Source: Mayfieldus sp038317345
GTDB taxonomy: Bacteria; Actinomycetota; Thermoleophilia; Solirubrobacterales; 70-9
Direction: 5' to 3'
NCBI GenBank assembly: GCA_038317345.1
Contig: JBBQBH010000006.1
Span: 1 to 64,000 of the forward strand
DNA: 64,000 bases
The translations under genes and the position numbers were made by a program. How positions within the stretch are numbered: the first letter of the stretch is position 1; every line of letters starts with the position of its first letter. The notes under the pieces were generated by a model, which worked only from the letters and a program-made list of their open reading frames with translations, searched no databases and was not told where the DNA came from. Positions 8,545 to 15,650 of this stretch are shown here, one piece after another.

Positions 8545-9596
8545 CTGAGCCGCCCACACACGTTGTGAACAGCTGAAAGGCCATCCGGGCCCAACCAGAG
8601 GCTGTGGGTGTCTACGCCCAAGCTCAAGGAGGACCCGGATGAAGGTTCACGCTAACGCTGCCCTCGGACCCGCAGGCTCGCACTCATTCGCCCGATCGAG
8701 TCTGGCCTCACGTTGAGGGCGGCAGCTGCCGCCCTCAACGTTTCACCGGCCACCGCGCACCGCTGGTGGCATCGCTGGCTCAAAGCAGGCGAGGAAGAGC
8801 GTCAAGGCGGCGCCTGGATGGTGGACCGCTCTTCGCGCCCGCAGCGTTCTCCGCGGCGTCTCTCAGCCGCCCAGGAGGAGCCAATTCTGCGTGCCCGGCG
8901 CCAGACCAATCTCGGCCCGGGCCGCTTGGCGGGGATCTGCCGACGGGCCCGATCCACGATCTGGAAGGTCTTGCATCGCCACGGGCTCTCACGGCTGCGC
9001 AGAGAGCCCCAGCCCCCCGCGCGCCGCTATGAGTGGTCGCGGCCAGGAGCGCTGATCCACGTCGACACCGCCCAGCTACCGGCCTTTCGCCAGCCGGGGC
9101 ACCGCGTCAGAGGTCGATCCACCGAGAGTCGCCGAGGCCGTTCCTCGCTGGGCTTCGTCTATCTGCACGTCGCGGTTGATGACCGCACCCGCTATGCCTA
9201 CGTCGAGCAGCACCCCGACCAGCACCAGGGCACGGTCGCCGGCTTTATGAAACGGGCCCTCGCTCACTTCGGCGAGGTTGGCCTGGGCCCGCCGGAGGCG
9301 GTGATGAGCGACAACGGCAATCCCTACCGCTCCAAGATCTTTGCCCAGCTCTTGGAGCGAGCGGGCGCCCGCCAGATCTTCACCCCGCCCTACACGCCGC
9401 GTTGGAACGGAAAGGCCGAGCGCTTCATCCAGACGCTGAAGCGCGAGTGGGCCTACGCCCACGTTTGGCCCAGCTCAGCGCGGCGGTCCCGTGCTCTGGG
9501 ATCCTTCCTTCGCTACTACAACCGACGCAGGCCCCACAGCTCTTTGGGGGACCGGCCGCCGATCAGCCGCGTTCACAACCTCCGTGGGCAGGACAG
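8545..9596 (+). mobile_element. IS481-family insertion sequence (~1.05 kb) inserted at CTAG
   Basis: The ends are imperfect inverted repeats. The left end starts CTGAGCCGCCCAC and the right end, read inward on the other strand, starts CTGTCCTGCCCAC. Both contain TTGTGAAC at the same distance (8563-8570; 9571-9578 inverted). Over the first 26 bases I count 19 matches. CTAG flanks both sides (8541-8544 and 9597-9600) as a 4-bp target duplication. IS481-family elements are known to target CTAG-centred sites. One DDE transposase gene fills the element. Confidence 0.8.
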
Positions 9597-9600
9597 CTAG
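8713..9600 (+). CDS. IS481-family DDE transposase (N-terminus frame-broken)
   Basis: The visible 295-residue frame has an N-terminal helix-turn-helix (LRAAAAALNVSPATAHRWWH) and an rve integrase core: first Asp in LIHVDTAQLP, second Asp in VMSDNGNPYRS, and Glu in WNGKAERFIQTLKREWAYA, ending NRRRPHSSLGDRPPISRVHN. A Shine-Dalgarno AAGGAGG precedes ATG 8639, which opens with MKVHANAALGPA, the usual family N-terminus, but in another frame; one missing base near 8680 separates them. From TTG 8713 the protein would lack part of its DNA-binding head. The stop codon TAG is the last three bases of the duplicated target CTAG, so the element relies on its target site to end translation. Confidence 0.85.
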   Translation: MRAAAAALNVSPATAHRWWHRWLKAGEEERQGGAWMVDRSSRPQRSPRRLSAAQEEPILRARRQTNLGPGRLAGICRRARSTIWKVLHRHGLSRLRREPQPPARRYEWSRPGALIHVDTAQLPAFRQPGHRVRGRSTESRRGRSSLGFVYLHVAVDDRTRYAYVEQHPDQHQGTVAGFMKRALAHFGEVGLGPPEAVMSDNGNPYRSKIFAQLLERAGARQIFTPPYTPRWNGKAERFIQTLKREWAYAHVWPSSARRSRALGSFLRYYNRRRPHSSLGDRPPISRVHNLRGQDS

Positions 9601-10538
9601 CCCGGCGGCGCCAGCGCCTCGATCGTTTCGCCGAACTTGTCCGGCGTCGTGATCGGCAGCAACACCGGCAGCGTCACCCCGCCTTCGACGTAGGCGGCGA
9701 GCCGCTCCTGCATCTGTTCCGCGGTCCCGAAGATGAATGTGTCGGCGATCAGGTCCCAGGGGGCTGCGGCCATGGCGCGCTCGCGGTCGCGGGCGTCCCA
9801 GGCCTCGCACATCTCCGCGATCTGCTCGCCGTAGCCCAACCAGCGGAAGAAGTTTGCGTAGACGGGGACGGTCACGTAGGAGGCGAACATGAAGCGGGCC
9901 AGCGGCTCGACCTGCTCGCGCTCGCCGGGCAGGCAGAAAAAGCGGCAGAGCAGCTCGAAGCCCTCCGGCGCGCCGTCCAGTTGCTCGACCACCTGCGGCA
10001 GCCCAGCCAGCGGCAAATAGTTGCTGAAGGCGCCGTCGCCCTTTTCGACCGCCAACTTCAGCATCTTGCCGCGCAGCGCCGCGAGCACGATCGGAACCCG
10101 CTCGGCCGGGGCCTGCTCGAGCTTGAAGCCGGTCTCGGTGCGCTCGCCGTCCAGCGCCGTGCGCAGGAAGTCGATCGACTCCGAGACCCGGGTCAGCGGT
10201 TTCGAGAAGTCCATCGCGTTCCAGCCCGAGACGATGCGGTCCGACGAGGCGCCGATGCCAAGCACGAAGCGTCCGCCCGAGGCGTCCGCCAGCGCGGCCG
10301 TCTGCTGGGCGAGCAACGCCGGCCCCCGGGTCATCACGCCGACGATCCCGGTGCCGAGCCGGGCTCGGTCGGTCCAGGTGGCGGCGAGGGCGAGCGGGGT
10401 GAAGCCGTCCGGCCCGTTCGTCTCGCCCGACCAGAGGTCGGTGTAGCCGGCCGCCTCGGCGCGGCGCACGTGCTCCTCGTGGTCGGCCAGCGGCAGCTGC
10501 GGAAGAGGCAGCGTCAATCCCCAGCGGCTCGCCATCAT
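9597..10538 (-). CDS. LLM-class (luciferase-like, probably F420-dependent) oxidoreductase
   Basis: This 313-residue TIM-barrel protein belongs to the luciferase-like monooxygenase superfamily. Family marks are WGLTLPLPQLPLADHEEHV at the start, DLWSGETNGPDGFTPLAL, LGTGIVGVMTRGPALLAQQT and GRFVLGIGASSDRIVSGWN. In Actinobacteria this subgroup usually uses cofactor F420 for hydride transfer; the substrate is unknown. The start is the ATGATG pair at 10538, directly overlapping the stop of a conserved 18-codon upstream ORF. The stop codon shares the right-hand CTAG of the IS element; before insertion this gene and the hydrolase would have ended convergently on the same CTAG. Confidence 0.85.
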   Translation of the reverse strand: MMASRWGLTLPLPQLPLADHEEHVRRAEAAGYTDLWSGETNGPDGFTPLALAATWTDRARLGTGIVGVMTRGPALLAQQTAALADASGGRFVLGIGASSDRIVSGWNAMDFSKPLTRVSESIDFLRTALDGERTETGFKLEQAPAERVPIVLAALRGKMLKLAVEKGDGAFSNYLPLAGLPQVVEQLDGAPEGFELLCRFFCLPGEREQVEPLARFMFASYVTVPVYANFFRWLGYGEQIAEMCEAWDARDRERAMAAAPWDLIADTFIFGTAEQMQERLAAYVEGGVTLPVLLPITTPDKFGETIEALAPPG

Positions 10539-10594
10539 CAATTGGGTTCGCGCTCGGCCCGACACCGAGCTCTCTTACTGAGCCTCGCGCTCAC
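10538..10594 (-). CDS. conserved upstream ORF / leader peptide, copy 1
   Basis: GTG at 10594 opens 18 codons (MSARLSKRARCRAEREPN) ending in TGA whose last base is the first base of the LLM oxidoreductase ATG (TGATG). Two other copies in the window keep the first 14 bases, the AERE codons, the Lys-7 and Ala-9 positions and the same stop-start overlap before unrelated genes. A TATAGG hexamer lies 10 bases before the GTG, suggesting a leaderless or nearly leaderless transcript. A role in translational coupling is inferred; no family is known to me. Confidence 0.55.
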   Translation of the reverse strand: MSARLSKRARCRAEREPN

Positions 10595-10663
10595 AGCGCC
10601 GCACCCTATAACGGAGATGCGGACCGCCCCGACGAGCCCCATGCATCGGATAGGCTCGCCCGC

Positions 10664-11170
10664 GTGGAGTCCAGGGTGCGGCCAGCAGACGAGAAGACCC
10701 GCCTGCAGCGGTCCGAGTTGGTCGGGCTCGCGTCATCCGCCGTGCTCGTCATTTCCATGTTCCTGCCCTGGTATTCGCTCAGCCACACGCCCGAGCGAAT
10801 CAAGCAGAACTCCTGGGCCTGCGGCGCCGGCCACTACGACTGCAGCGGCTGGGCGACGTTCCCAATCGCCCGCTGGCTGTTCCTGCTGGCGGCGGCGGCG
10901 CCGATCATCCTCACCTACTTCATCCTCACCAGCCAGAAGGGCAAGTACCCGACCGGCGAGGCGACGATGACCACCGGCCTCGCGGTGGTCGTCCTGGTCG
11001 GCTTCAACGGCATCGTCTCCAAGCCCGGGAGCGGGGTGCAGTTCGGGATCGGCCTCGAGCCCGCATACTTCCTGGCGATGCTTGCTGGCCTGGTGATGGC
11101 GGGGGCAGGCGCCGCTCGTTCGCTGGAGTCTGGCGGCGGCGCGGAGCGAAAACCGCCAGCCACCTTCTAG
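10664..11170 (+). CDS. four-helix membrane protein of unknown function
   Basis: The 168-residue product from GTG 10664 has about four hydrophobic segments: LVGLASSAVLVISMFLPW, WLFLLAAAAPIILTYFIL, TTGLAVVVLVGFNGIV and YFLAMLAGLVMAGAGAA. A loop between the first two carries two cysteines (ACGAGHYDCSGW). I do not recognise a named family; small four-helix proteins with an FLPWY-type first helix are common in actinobacteria. It is followed 10 bp later by glpX on the same strand and could be co-transcribed with it. The promoter region is shared with the divergent LLM/uORF transcript. Confidence 0.7.
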   Translation: MESRVRPADEKTRLQRSELVGLASSAVLVISMFLPWYSLSHTPERIKQNSWACGAGHYDCSGWATFPIARWLFLLAAAAPIILTYFILTSQKGKYPTGEATMTTGLAVVVLVGFNGIVSKPGSGVQFGIGLEPAYFLAMLAGLVMAGAGAARSLESGGGAERKPPATF

Positions 11171-11180
11171 CCTCTCGGCC

Positions 11181-12200
11181 ATGGGCGTCATCTCCCACGA
11201 TGTTCGCTCCGGTACCAAGCCGGACCGCAACCTGGCGCTCGAGCTGGTGCGCGTCACCGAGGCTGCAGCGCTGGCCGCGGCGCGCTGGGTCGGCCGCGGC
11301 GACAAGGAAGCCGCCGACCAGGCGGCGGTCGACGCGATGCGACTGATGATGCACACGGTCCCCATGGACGGGATCGTGGTGATCGGAGAGGGGGAGAAGG
11401 ACGAGGCGCCGATGCTCTACAACGGCGAGAGCATCGGCGACGGAAGCCCGCCGGTGGTGGATATCGCGGTCGACCCCCTGGAAGGTACGACGCTGACCGC
11501 CCAAGGGCAGCCCGCGGCGCTCTCCGTGATCGCCCTCGCCGAGCGCGGATCGATGTTCGATCCCGGCCCCTGCGTCTATATGGAGAAGCTGGCCGGGGGC
11601 CCTCAGGTCGCCGACTGCCTCAGCCTCGACGTCCCGCTCACCGAGGTGATCGAGCGAGTGGCCGAGCGCAAGGGCGTCGGGGTCGGAGACCTGATGGTGA
11701 TAATGCTCGACCGCGAGCGCCACCAGGAGGCAGTGGTCGAGATCCGCAAGTTGGGCGCGCGGATCCGTTTCATCAGCGACGGCGACGTCTCGGCCGCACT
11801 TCAGGCGGTCACCGAGAGTCGTGGCGTCGACCTCTTGTGGGGGATCGGCGGCACCCCGGAGGGGGTTCTCTCGGCGGCCGCGATCAAATGCCTCGGCGGG
11901 CAGCTGCTGGGGCGGCTGTGGCCGCGCGACGACGCCGAGCGCAAGGCGGCCGTCGACGCCGGTTACGACCTCGACGAGGTGCTGACCGTCGACCGCCTGG
12001 TCGGAGGCGGCGACGTCTTCTTCGCCGCGACCGGGGTCACCGACGGCGATCTGCTCGATGGGGTTCGCTATCTCGGCGACGGCCACGCGACCACCGAGTC
12101 GCTGGTGATGCGCTCGCGTTCGGGCACCGTGCGAACCGTGAAGGCACGCCACGATCGGGCGAAGCTGCGCGAGATCACCGGTTCCCAGATCTACGGCTAG
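11181..12200 (+). CDS. glpX: fructose-1,6-bisphosphatase class II
   Basis: The 339-residue GlpX-type phosphatase removes the C1 phosphate of fructose 1,6-bisphosphate in gluconeogenesis. The lithium-sensitive phosphatase signature DPLEGTT is at about residue 97, preceded by the metal-binding stretch GIVVIGEGEKDEAPM. Also typical are RNLALELVRVTEAAALAAAR near the N-terminus and WGIGGTPEGVLSAAAIKCLG in the C-terminal half. Length equals the family norm. The final bases, including the stop codon, lie in the left arm of a hairpin shared with the convergent YihY gene. Confidence 0.94.
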   Translation: MGVISHDVRSGTKPDRNLALELVRVTEAAALAAARWVGRGDKEAADQAAVDAMRLMMHTVPMDGIVVIGEGEKDEAPMLYNGESIGDGSPPVVDIAVDPLEGTTLTAQGQPAALSVIALAERGSMFDPGPCVYMEKLAGGPQVADCLSLDVPLTEVIERVAERKGVGVGDLMVIMLDRERHQEAVVEIRKLGARIRFISDGDVSAALQAVTESRGVDLLWGIGGTPEGVLSAAAIKCLGGQLLGRLWPRDDAERKAAVDAGYDLDEVLTVDRLVGGGDVFFAATGVTDGDLLDGVRYLGDGHATTESLVMRSRSGTVRTVKARHDRAKLREITGSQIYG

Positions 12201-12221
12201 GCGGTTCGCGACGCCTAGCCG
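12194..12221. terminator. bidirectional hairpin between convergent glpX and YihY genes
   Basis: A perfect 9-bp stem CGGCTAGGC / GCCTAGCCG (12194-12202, 12213-12221) with a 10-base loop contains both stop codons. There is no T-run on either side, as is usual for GC-rich actinobacterial terminators. Function is inferred from position. Confidence 0.55.
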
Positions 12222-13144
12222 GGCATCTGTCCGACTTCGCGCAGCGAGCCGGTGTCGTGCACCTCGTGGCGCACTGCGTTGATCACCGCGCCGGCCAGGA
12301 TCGAGAGGCTGAGCGCGTAGAACCAGAGCAGCGCGATGAGGACGAAGCCGACGGTGGAGCCGAAGCGGCTGAGGCTGGAGACATTTGCGAGGTAGAACGG
12401 GAAGGCCCAGTTGGCGAGGCCGGTCGTGATGGTCACGAACAGCGCCCCTGGCCACACTGCTTGCCACGGCATGTGTCCCTTGGGAACGGCCCAGAAGATT
12501 ACGCAGCTGACGAGGAAGGTCAGCGACAAGGCAGCGACGATCAGCAGGATGTTGTCAACGGCGCGAATGTGGGAGAGCCCGAACGGAAGGTCGTTGGTGC
12601 TTGCCACCAGCGATCCCTCGACGGTGGGCAGCACAACGCTGGCACCGAGGAACAAAAAGACGACGATCAGCATCCCGAAGGCGAAGCGCTTCTGCTCGAC
12701 CCAGCCCCGGCATTCGACGTGGTAGATGCGGCAGAAGGCGGTGTCCATCGCCCCCCAGAACGAGGCGCCGATCCACAGCGAGCCGACCGCGGCGACGACG
12801 CCAAAGGTCGTCGAGTTGTCCCGGATGCGGGTCAACACGTCGGTGAGCGTGTGCTGCTCGACGTTCGGAAACAGGCGCTGCAGATCGAGCAGGATGCTGG
12901 TCTCGACGTCCGTGCTGCGCAGCACCTGGCCGAAGATGAAGAGGACCAGGAGCACGAACGGGAAGACCGCCAGCAGCAGGTTGTAGGCGACCATCGCCGA
13001 CAGCCCGGTGATGTTCTCGCGGTAGGCCCGGTGCCAGAAGGCGACCAGGTAGGCCCGCAGCCGGTGCTCTCTCGGCGACCGCGTCGGCGTCGTGGCCGAG
13101 GGTCGATCCGCGGCCGAGCCCTGGCACGGCCGCGTGGCTGCCAT
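12215..13144 (-). CDS. YihY/virulence factor BrkB family membrane protein
   Basis: The 309-residue inner-membrane protein has about six hydrophobic segments, including MVAYNLLLAVFPFVLLVLFI, FGVVAAVGSLWIGASFW, FGMLIVVFLFLGASVV, LIVAALSLTFLVSCVIFW and FVLIALLWFYALSLSILAGA. The motifs GLSAMVAYNLL near residue 45 and GAVINAVRHE at the end are characteristic of the YihY (formerly 'ribonuclease BN') family, whose function is still unclear. The start overlaps the stop of the small upstream gene (ATGA at 13144), so the pair is translationally coupled. The family is usually about 300 residues, so the gene looks complete. Confidence 0.88.
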   Translation of the reverse strand: MAATRPCQGSAADRPSATTPTRSPREHRLRAYLVAFWHRAYRENITGLSAMVAYNLLLAVFPFVLLVLFIFGQVLRSTDVETSILLDLQRLFPNVEQHTLTDVLTRIRDNSTTFGVVAAVGSLWIGASFWGAMDTAFCRIYHVECRGWVEQKRFAFGMLIVVFLFLGASVVLPTVEGSLVASTNDLPFGLSHIRAVDNILLIVAALSLTFLVSCVIFWAVPKGHMPWQAVWPGALFVTITTGLANWAFPFYLANVSSLSRFGSTVGFVLIALLWFYALSLSILAGAVINAVRHEVHDTGSLREVGQMPG

Positions 13145-13419
13145 CAGCGCCCTACGACCCTCCCGAGACCGCCGACGGCGCGACCGGCGAGCTTCAATCC
13201 CGCCGCTGCGGCACCCGCCGCGAGCTTGGCACCGGTTTGTGCCAGCTGCTCGACCTCGGCGAGGTCGGAGCGCGAAGCCTCGCGCGGCGATTCGGCGGCC
13301 GGTTCGGTGCGGGCTTTTTGGGCAGCCGCGCGAGCGCCGGCGCGCCGCGGGCTCTCGATGTTCGGACGGCGCCTTGGCAGGCTCCCGAGGATCTCCCTTT
13401 CGTCTTCAGCGTCGGGCAT
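13144..13419 (-). CDS. small basic/alanine-rich protein upstream of YihY
   Basis: About 91 residues starting MPDAEDEREILGSLPRRRPN and ending in a small amphipathic or hydrophobic stretch (LAQTGAKLAAGAAAAGLKLAG). No family is recognised. ATG 13419 is chosen over GTG 13422 because the conserved upstream ORF ends in TGA overlapping this ATG. Its stop overlaps the YihY start by ATGA. It is therefore the middle gene of a tightly coupled uORF - small protein - YihY unit. The alanine/glycine-rich C-terminus could lie along the membrane; this is a guess. Confidence 0.6.
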   Translation of the reverse strand: MPDAEDEREILGSLPRRRPNIESPRRAGARAAAQKARTEPAAESPREASRSDLAEVEQLAQTGAKLAAGAAAAGLKLAGRAVGGLGRVVGR

Positions 13420-13481
13420 CACGACAAGAGGAGTTCGCGCTCGGCCCTACGGCATGCTCCTTTGATGAGCCTCGCGCTCAC
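13419..13481 (-). CDS. conserved upstream ORF / leader peptide, copy 2
   Basis: GTG at 13481 opens 20 codons (MSARLIKGACRRAERELLLS), ending TGA overlapping ATG 13419 of the next gene. The first 14 bases are identical to copies 1 and 3 and AERE is coded by the same codons. Leu-5, Lys-7 and Ala-9 are kept across the set with third-base changes. Two codons longer than the other copies at its C-terminal end. Confidence 0.55.
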   Translation of the reverse strand: MSARLIKGACRRAERELLLS

Positions 13482-13606
13482 GGGGCGAGCGTAACAATCT
13501 GCTCCGCTGGTGTTCGATCTTTTCCCCACGGGCTTGGGTTTCAGGGACCGGTACCGATACTTCCGCGCAAAACGCCGGTTTTGGCTTGAAATCGGGCTGT
13601 CAGATC

Positions 13607-13635
13607 TTGACTTCATAAACTGAAGCGGATAGGAT
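13607..13635 (+). promoter_or_regulatory. sigma-70-type promoter of the primary sigma factor gene
   Basis: -35 TTGACT (13607-13612), 17-base spacer, -10 TAGGAT (13630-13635). The predicted start near 13642 leaves a leader of about 140 nt before the ATG at 13784. The 361 bp gap 13423-13783 also holds the uORF copy 2 on the other strand and a terminator-like hairpin. Confidence 0.65.
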
Positions 13636-13692
13636 ACGAACATACGTTTGACTTGAGCGCCAGCCGACCGACCCCGGCACTAGCAGTACAGT

Positions 13693-13722
13693 CGCGGATC
13701 CGCTTGCACGGTCCGCGTTTTT
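13693..13722 (+). terminator. terminator-like hairpin inside the rpoD leader (possible attenuator)
   Basis: CGCGGATC (13693-13700) pairs with GGTCCGCG (13710-13717), eight pairs including one G-U, with a nine-base loop, directly followed by TTTTT (13718-13722). It sits between the promoter at 13607 and the start at 13784 and no other + strand gene precedes it, so it would act on the sigma factor transcript itself. Confidence 0.5.
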
Positions 13723-13783
13723 GTGACTTTAAACGCGGTTGAGCGCCAGGCACCTGGGAACAAAGAACGAATAAGGGAAAAGG

Positions 13784-14887
13784 ATGCTGGTAGCAGAACT
13801 TCAAGAACTTGAAGAGGTAAAGGGCCTCGTCACCAAGGGGCAGCAGTTTGGCGTGCTCACCTTTGGCGATGTCGCCTCCGCGGTCTCGGAGGTCGATCTC
13901 GACGAGTCAGACGTCGAGGATCTCTACGGACACATCGAGCGACAGGGAATCGAGCTGGTCGAGGACGTCGACCCAGCTCAGAAGACCTCTCCCGATGCCG
14001 AGCCCAGCGACGGCAAGCGTGGCCGGCGCCGCCAGAAGCAGACGCTGGACCTGAAGCCGGACATGACCACGGATTCGCTGCAGCTCTTCCTCAAGGACAT
14101 CGGCAAGGTTCGCCTGCTCACTGCCCAGGAAGAAGTTGATCTTGCGAAGCGGATCGAGCGCGGCGATCTCGACGCGAAGCAGAAGATGGTGGAGTCGAAC
14201 CTCCGCCTCGTCGTCTCGATCGCCAAGAACTACCGCAACCAGGGCCTGCCCTTCCTCGACCTGATCCAGGAGGGCACGCTGGGCCTGGTCCGTGCGGCGG
14301 AGAAGTTCGACTACCGCAAGGGCTTCAAGTTCTCGACTTACGCGACCTGGTGGATCCGGCAGGCAATCGCTCGCGCGCTCGCCGACAAGGCGCGCACGAT
14401 TCGCATCCCCGTCCACGTGGTCGAAAAGCTCAACAAGATCGGTCGCGCGGAGCGCAAGCTCGTCACCGAGCTGGGCCGTGAGCCCACCCCGGAGGAGATT
14501 GCCGAGGTGACCGGGATCGACCCCGAGGAGGTCGACTCGATCAAGCGTTCCGCCCAGGCGCCGGTCTCGCTGGAGAAGCCGGTCGGCGACGAGGAGGAGT
14601 CCGAGTTCGGGCAGTTCATCGCCGACGAGAAGGCCGAGTCACCGTTCGAGCGGGCCGCCGATCTGCTTACCAAGGAAGCCCTCAAGGAAGCGCTGGAGAA
14701 TCTCTCCTACCGCGAGCGTCGTGTGCTCGAGCTTCGCTACGGGCTTGGCGGCGAGCACCCGCGCACCCTCGACGAGGTGGGACGGACCTTCAACGTCACC
14801 CGCGAGCGCATTCGGCAGATCGAGAATCAGTCGCTTAAGAAGCTGCAGAGCCTCGCCGAGGCTCAAAAGCTCCGCGAAGTCGCCTAA
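13784..14887 (+). CDS. rpoD: primary RNA polymerase sigma factor (RpoD/SigA)
   Basis: The 367-residue housekeeping sigma factor contains region 1.2 (DSLQLFLKDIGKVRLLTAQE), region 2 (VESNLRLVVSIAKNYRNQG, FLDLIQEGTLGLVRAAEKFD, STYATWWIRQAIARALAD), region 3 (REPTPEEIAEVTG) and region 4 (LSYRERRVLELRYGLGG, TLDEVGRTFNVTRERIRQIE). These are canonical for group 1 sigma-70, which recognises -35/-10 promoters. A short N-terminal region 1.1 (~85 residues, acidic then basic) is compact. AAGGGAAAAGG precedes ATG 13784. The long leader with a hairpin and T-run suggests attenuation control. No sporulation-type neighbour is present. Confidence 0.95.
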   Translation: MLVAELQELEEVKGLVTKGQQFGVLTFGDVASAVSEVDLDESDVEDLYGHIERQGIELVEDVDPAQKTSPDAEPSDGKRGRRRQKQTLDLKPDMTTDSLQLFLKDIGKVRLLTAQEEVDLAKRIERGDLDAKQKMVESNLRLVVSIAKNYRNQGLPFLDLIQEGTLGLVRAAEKFDYRKGFKFSTYATWWIRQAIARALADKARTIRIPVHVVEKLNKIGRAERKLVTELGREPTPEEIAEVTGIDPEEVDSIKRSAQAPVSLEKPVGDEEESEFGQFIADEKAESPFERAADLLTKEALKEALENLSYRERRVLELRYGLGGEHPRTLDEVGRTFNVTRERIRQIENQSLKKLQSLAEAQKLREVA

Positions 14888-14912
14888 GGCGATACGCGGT
14901 TAGGCTCGGCCG

Positions 14913-15530
14913 GTGCAGCAGCCGGCCGGGCAGATCTCGGTGCGCAGGGCGCAGCCCGGAGATCATCCACGGGTTGCCGAGGCGTTGGCGGCTGCCTTCG
15001 CCGACGATCCTGCCTGGTCGTGGCTGATGCCATTCGCCGATCGCCAGAAGCGCCAGCGGCTTTTCTTCGAGACCGAGTTGCGACTCCTGGTGCCGGATCG
15101 GCGCGAGGTCTGGACGACCGAGGACGGCAGCGCCGCCGCGCTCTGGGCGCCGCCCGGTCGCTGGTCGGTTCCAATGGGAACGGTGCTGCGAGAAGCGCCG
15201 CCGATGCTGCGCGTGTTCGGACGCCGGCTGCCGTTGGCGCTGCGTTACCTGCTGCGGGTCGAACGCCTGCATCCGACCAAGCCTCCCCACTGGTATTTGG
15301 AGATCATCGGAACCGAGCCAGCCCAGCAGGGCCGGGGACTGGGGTCGGCGCTGTTGCGCCCTGTCCTGGCGCTCTGCGATCGGGACGGTGTCGGCGCCTA
15401 CCTGGAGGCCAGCAGCGAGAGGAGCCGTGCTCTATACGAGCGCCACGGGTTCCGCGTCGTCGAGAGGTTCAACATGCCGGGCGGCGGTCCGGAGATTCGC
15501 CGCATGTGGCGCGACCCAGGCGGCCCGTAG
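14913..15530 (+). CDS. GNAT-family N-acetyltransferase
   Basis: About 205 residues from GTG 14913. The acetyl-CoA-binding motif A is QQGRGLGSALL following YLEIIGTEPA, and motif B includes LEASSERSRALYERHGFRVV. The N-terminal part (VRRAQPGDHPRVAEALAAAF, DDPAWSWLMPF) resembles the subgroup close to puromycin acetyltransferase-like proteins. These transfer acetyl groups to amines of small molecules or proteins; the acceptor is unknown. It follows rpoD by 25 bp and ends before a strong hairpin. Confidence 0.85.
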   Translation: MQQPAGQISVRRAQPGDHPRVAEALAAAFADDPAWSWLMPFADRQKRQRLFFETELRLLVPDRREVWTTEDGSAAALWAPPGRWSVPMGTVLREAPPMLRVFGRRLPLALRYLLRVERLHPTKPPHWYLEIIGTEPAQQGRGLGSALLRPVLALCDRDGVGAYLEASSERSRALYERHGFRVVERFNMPGGGPEIRRMWRDPGGP

Positions 15531-15551
15531 CCGTCACATCTCGGCGTCCTC

Positions 15552-15605
15552 GGGCGGTCGTCTTGCTCACTTGCGATCTCAGCAAGCTCGCTACGACGAC
15601 CGCCC
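15552..15605. terminator. long inverted repeat between convergent genes
   Basis: GGGCGGTCGTC (15552-15562) and GACGACCGCCC (15595-15605) form a perfect 11-bp stem. The 32-base loop contains a second small pairing (TTGCT with AGCAA). It separates the acetyltransferase from the convergent secreted-protein gene and probably ends both transcripts; it could also be a dispersed palindromic repeat. Confidence 0.55.
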
Positions 15606-15650
15606 TGCGTCCACCGACCTGCTCGGCTCCGTGCCGCCTGAGGTGACCGC

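Noticed and set aside
15541..15650. the 15552-15605 inverted repeat as another copy of the 54-nt element
   Set aside because: It shares only AGCAAGCTC with copy A; the ACCACC head and stem are absent.
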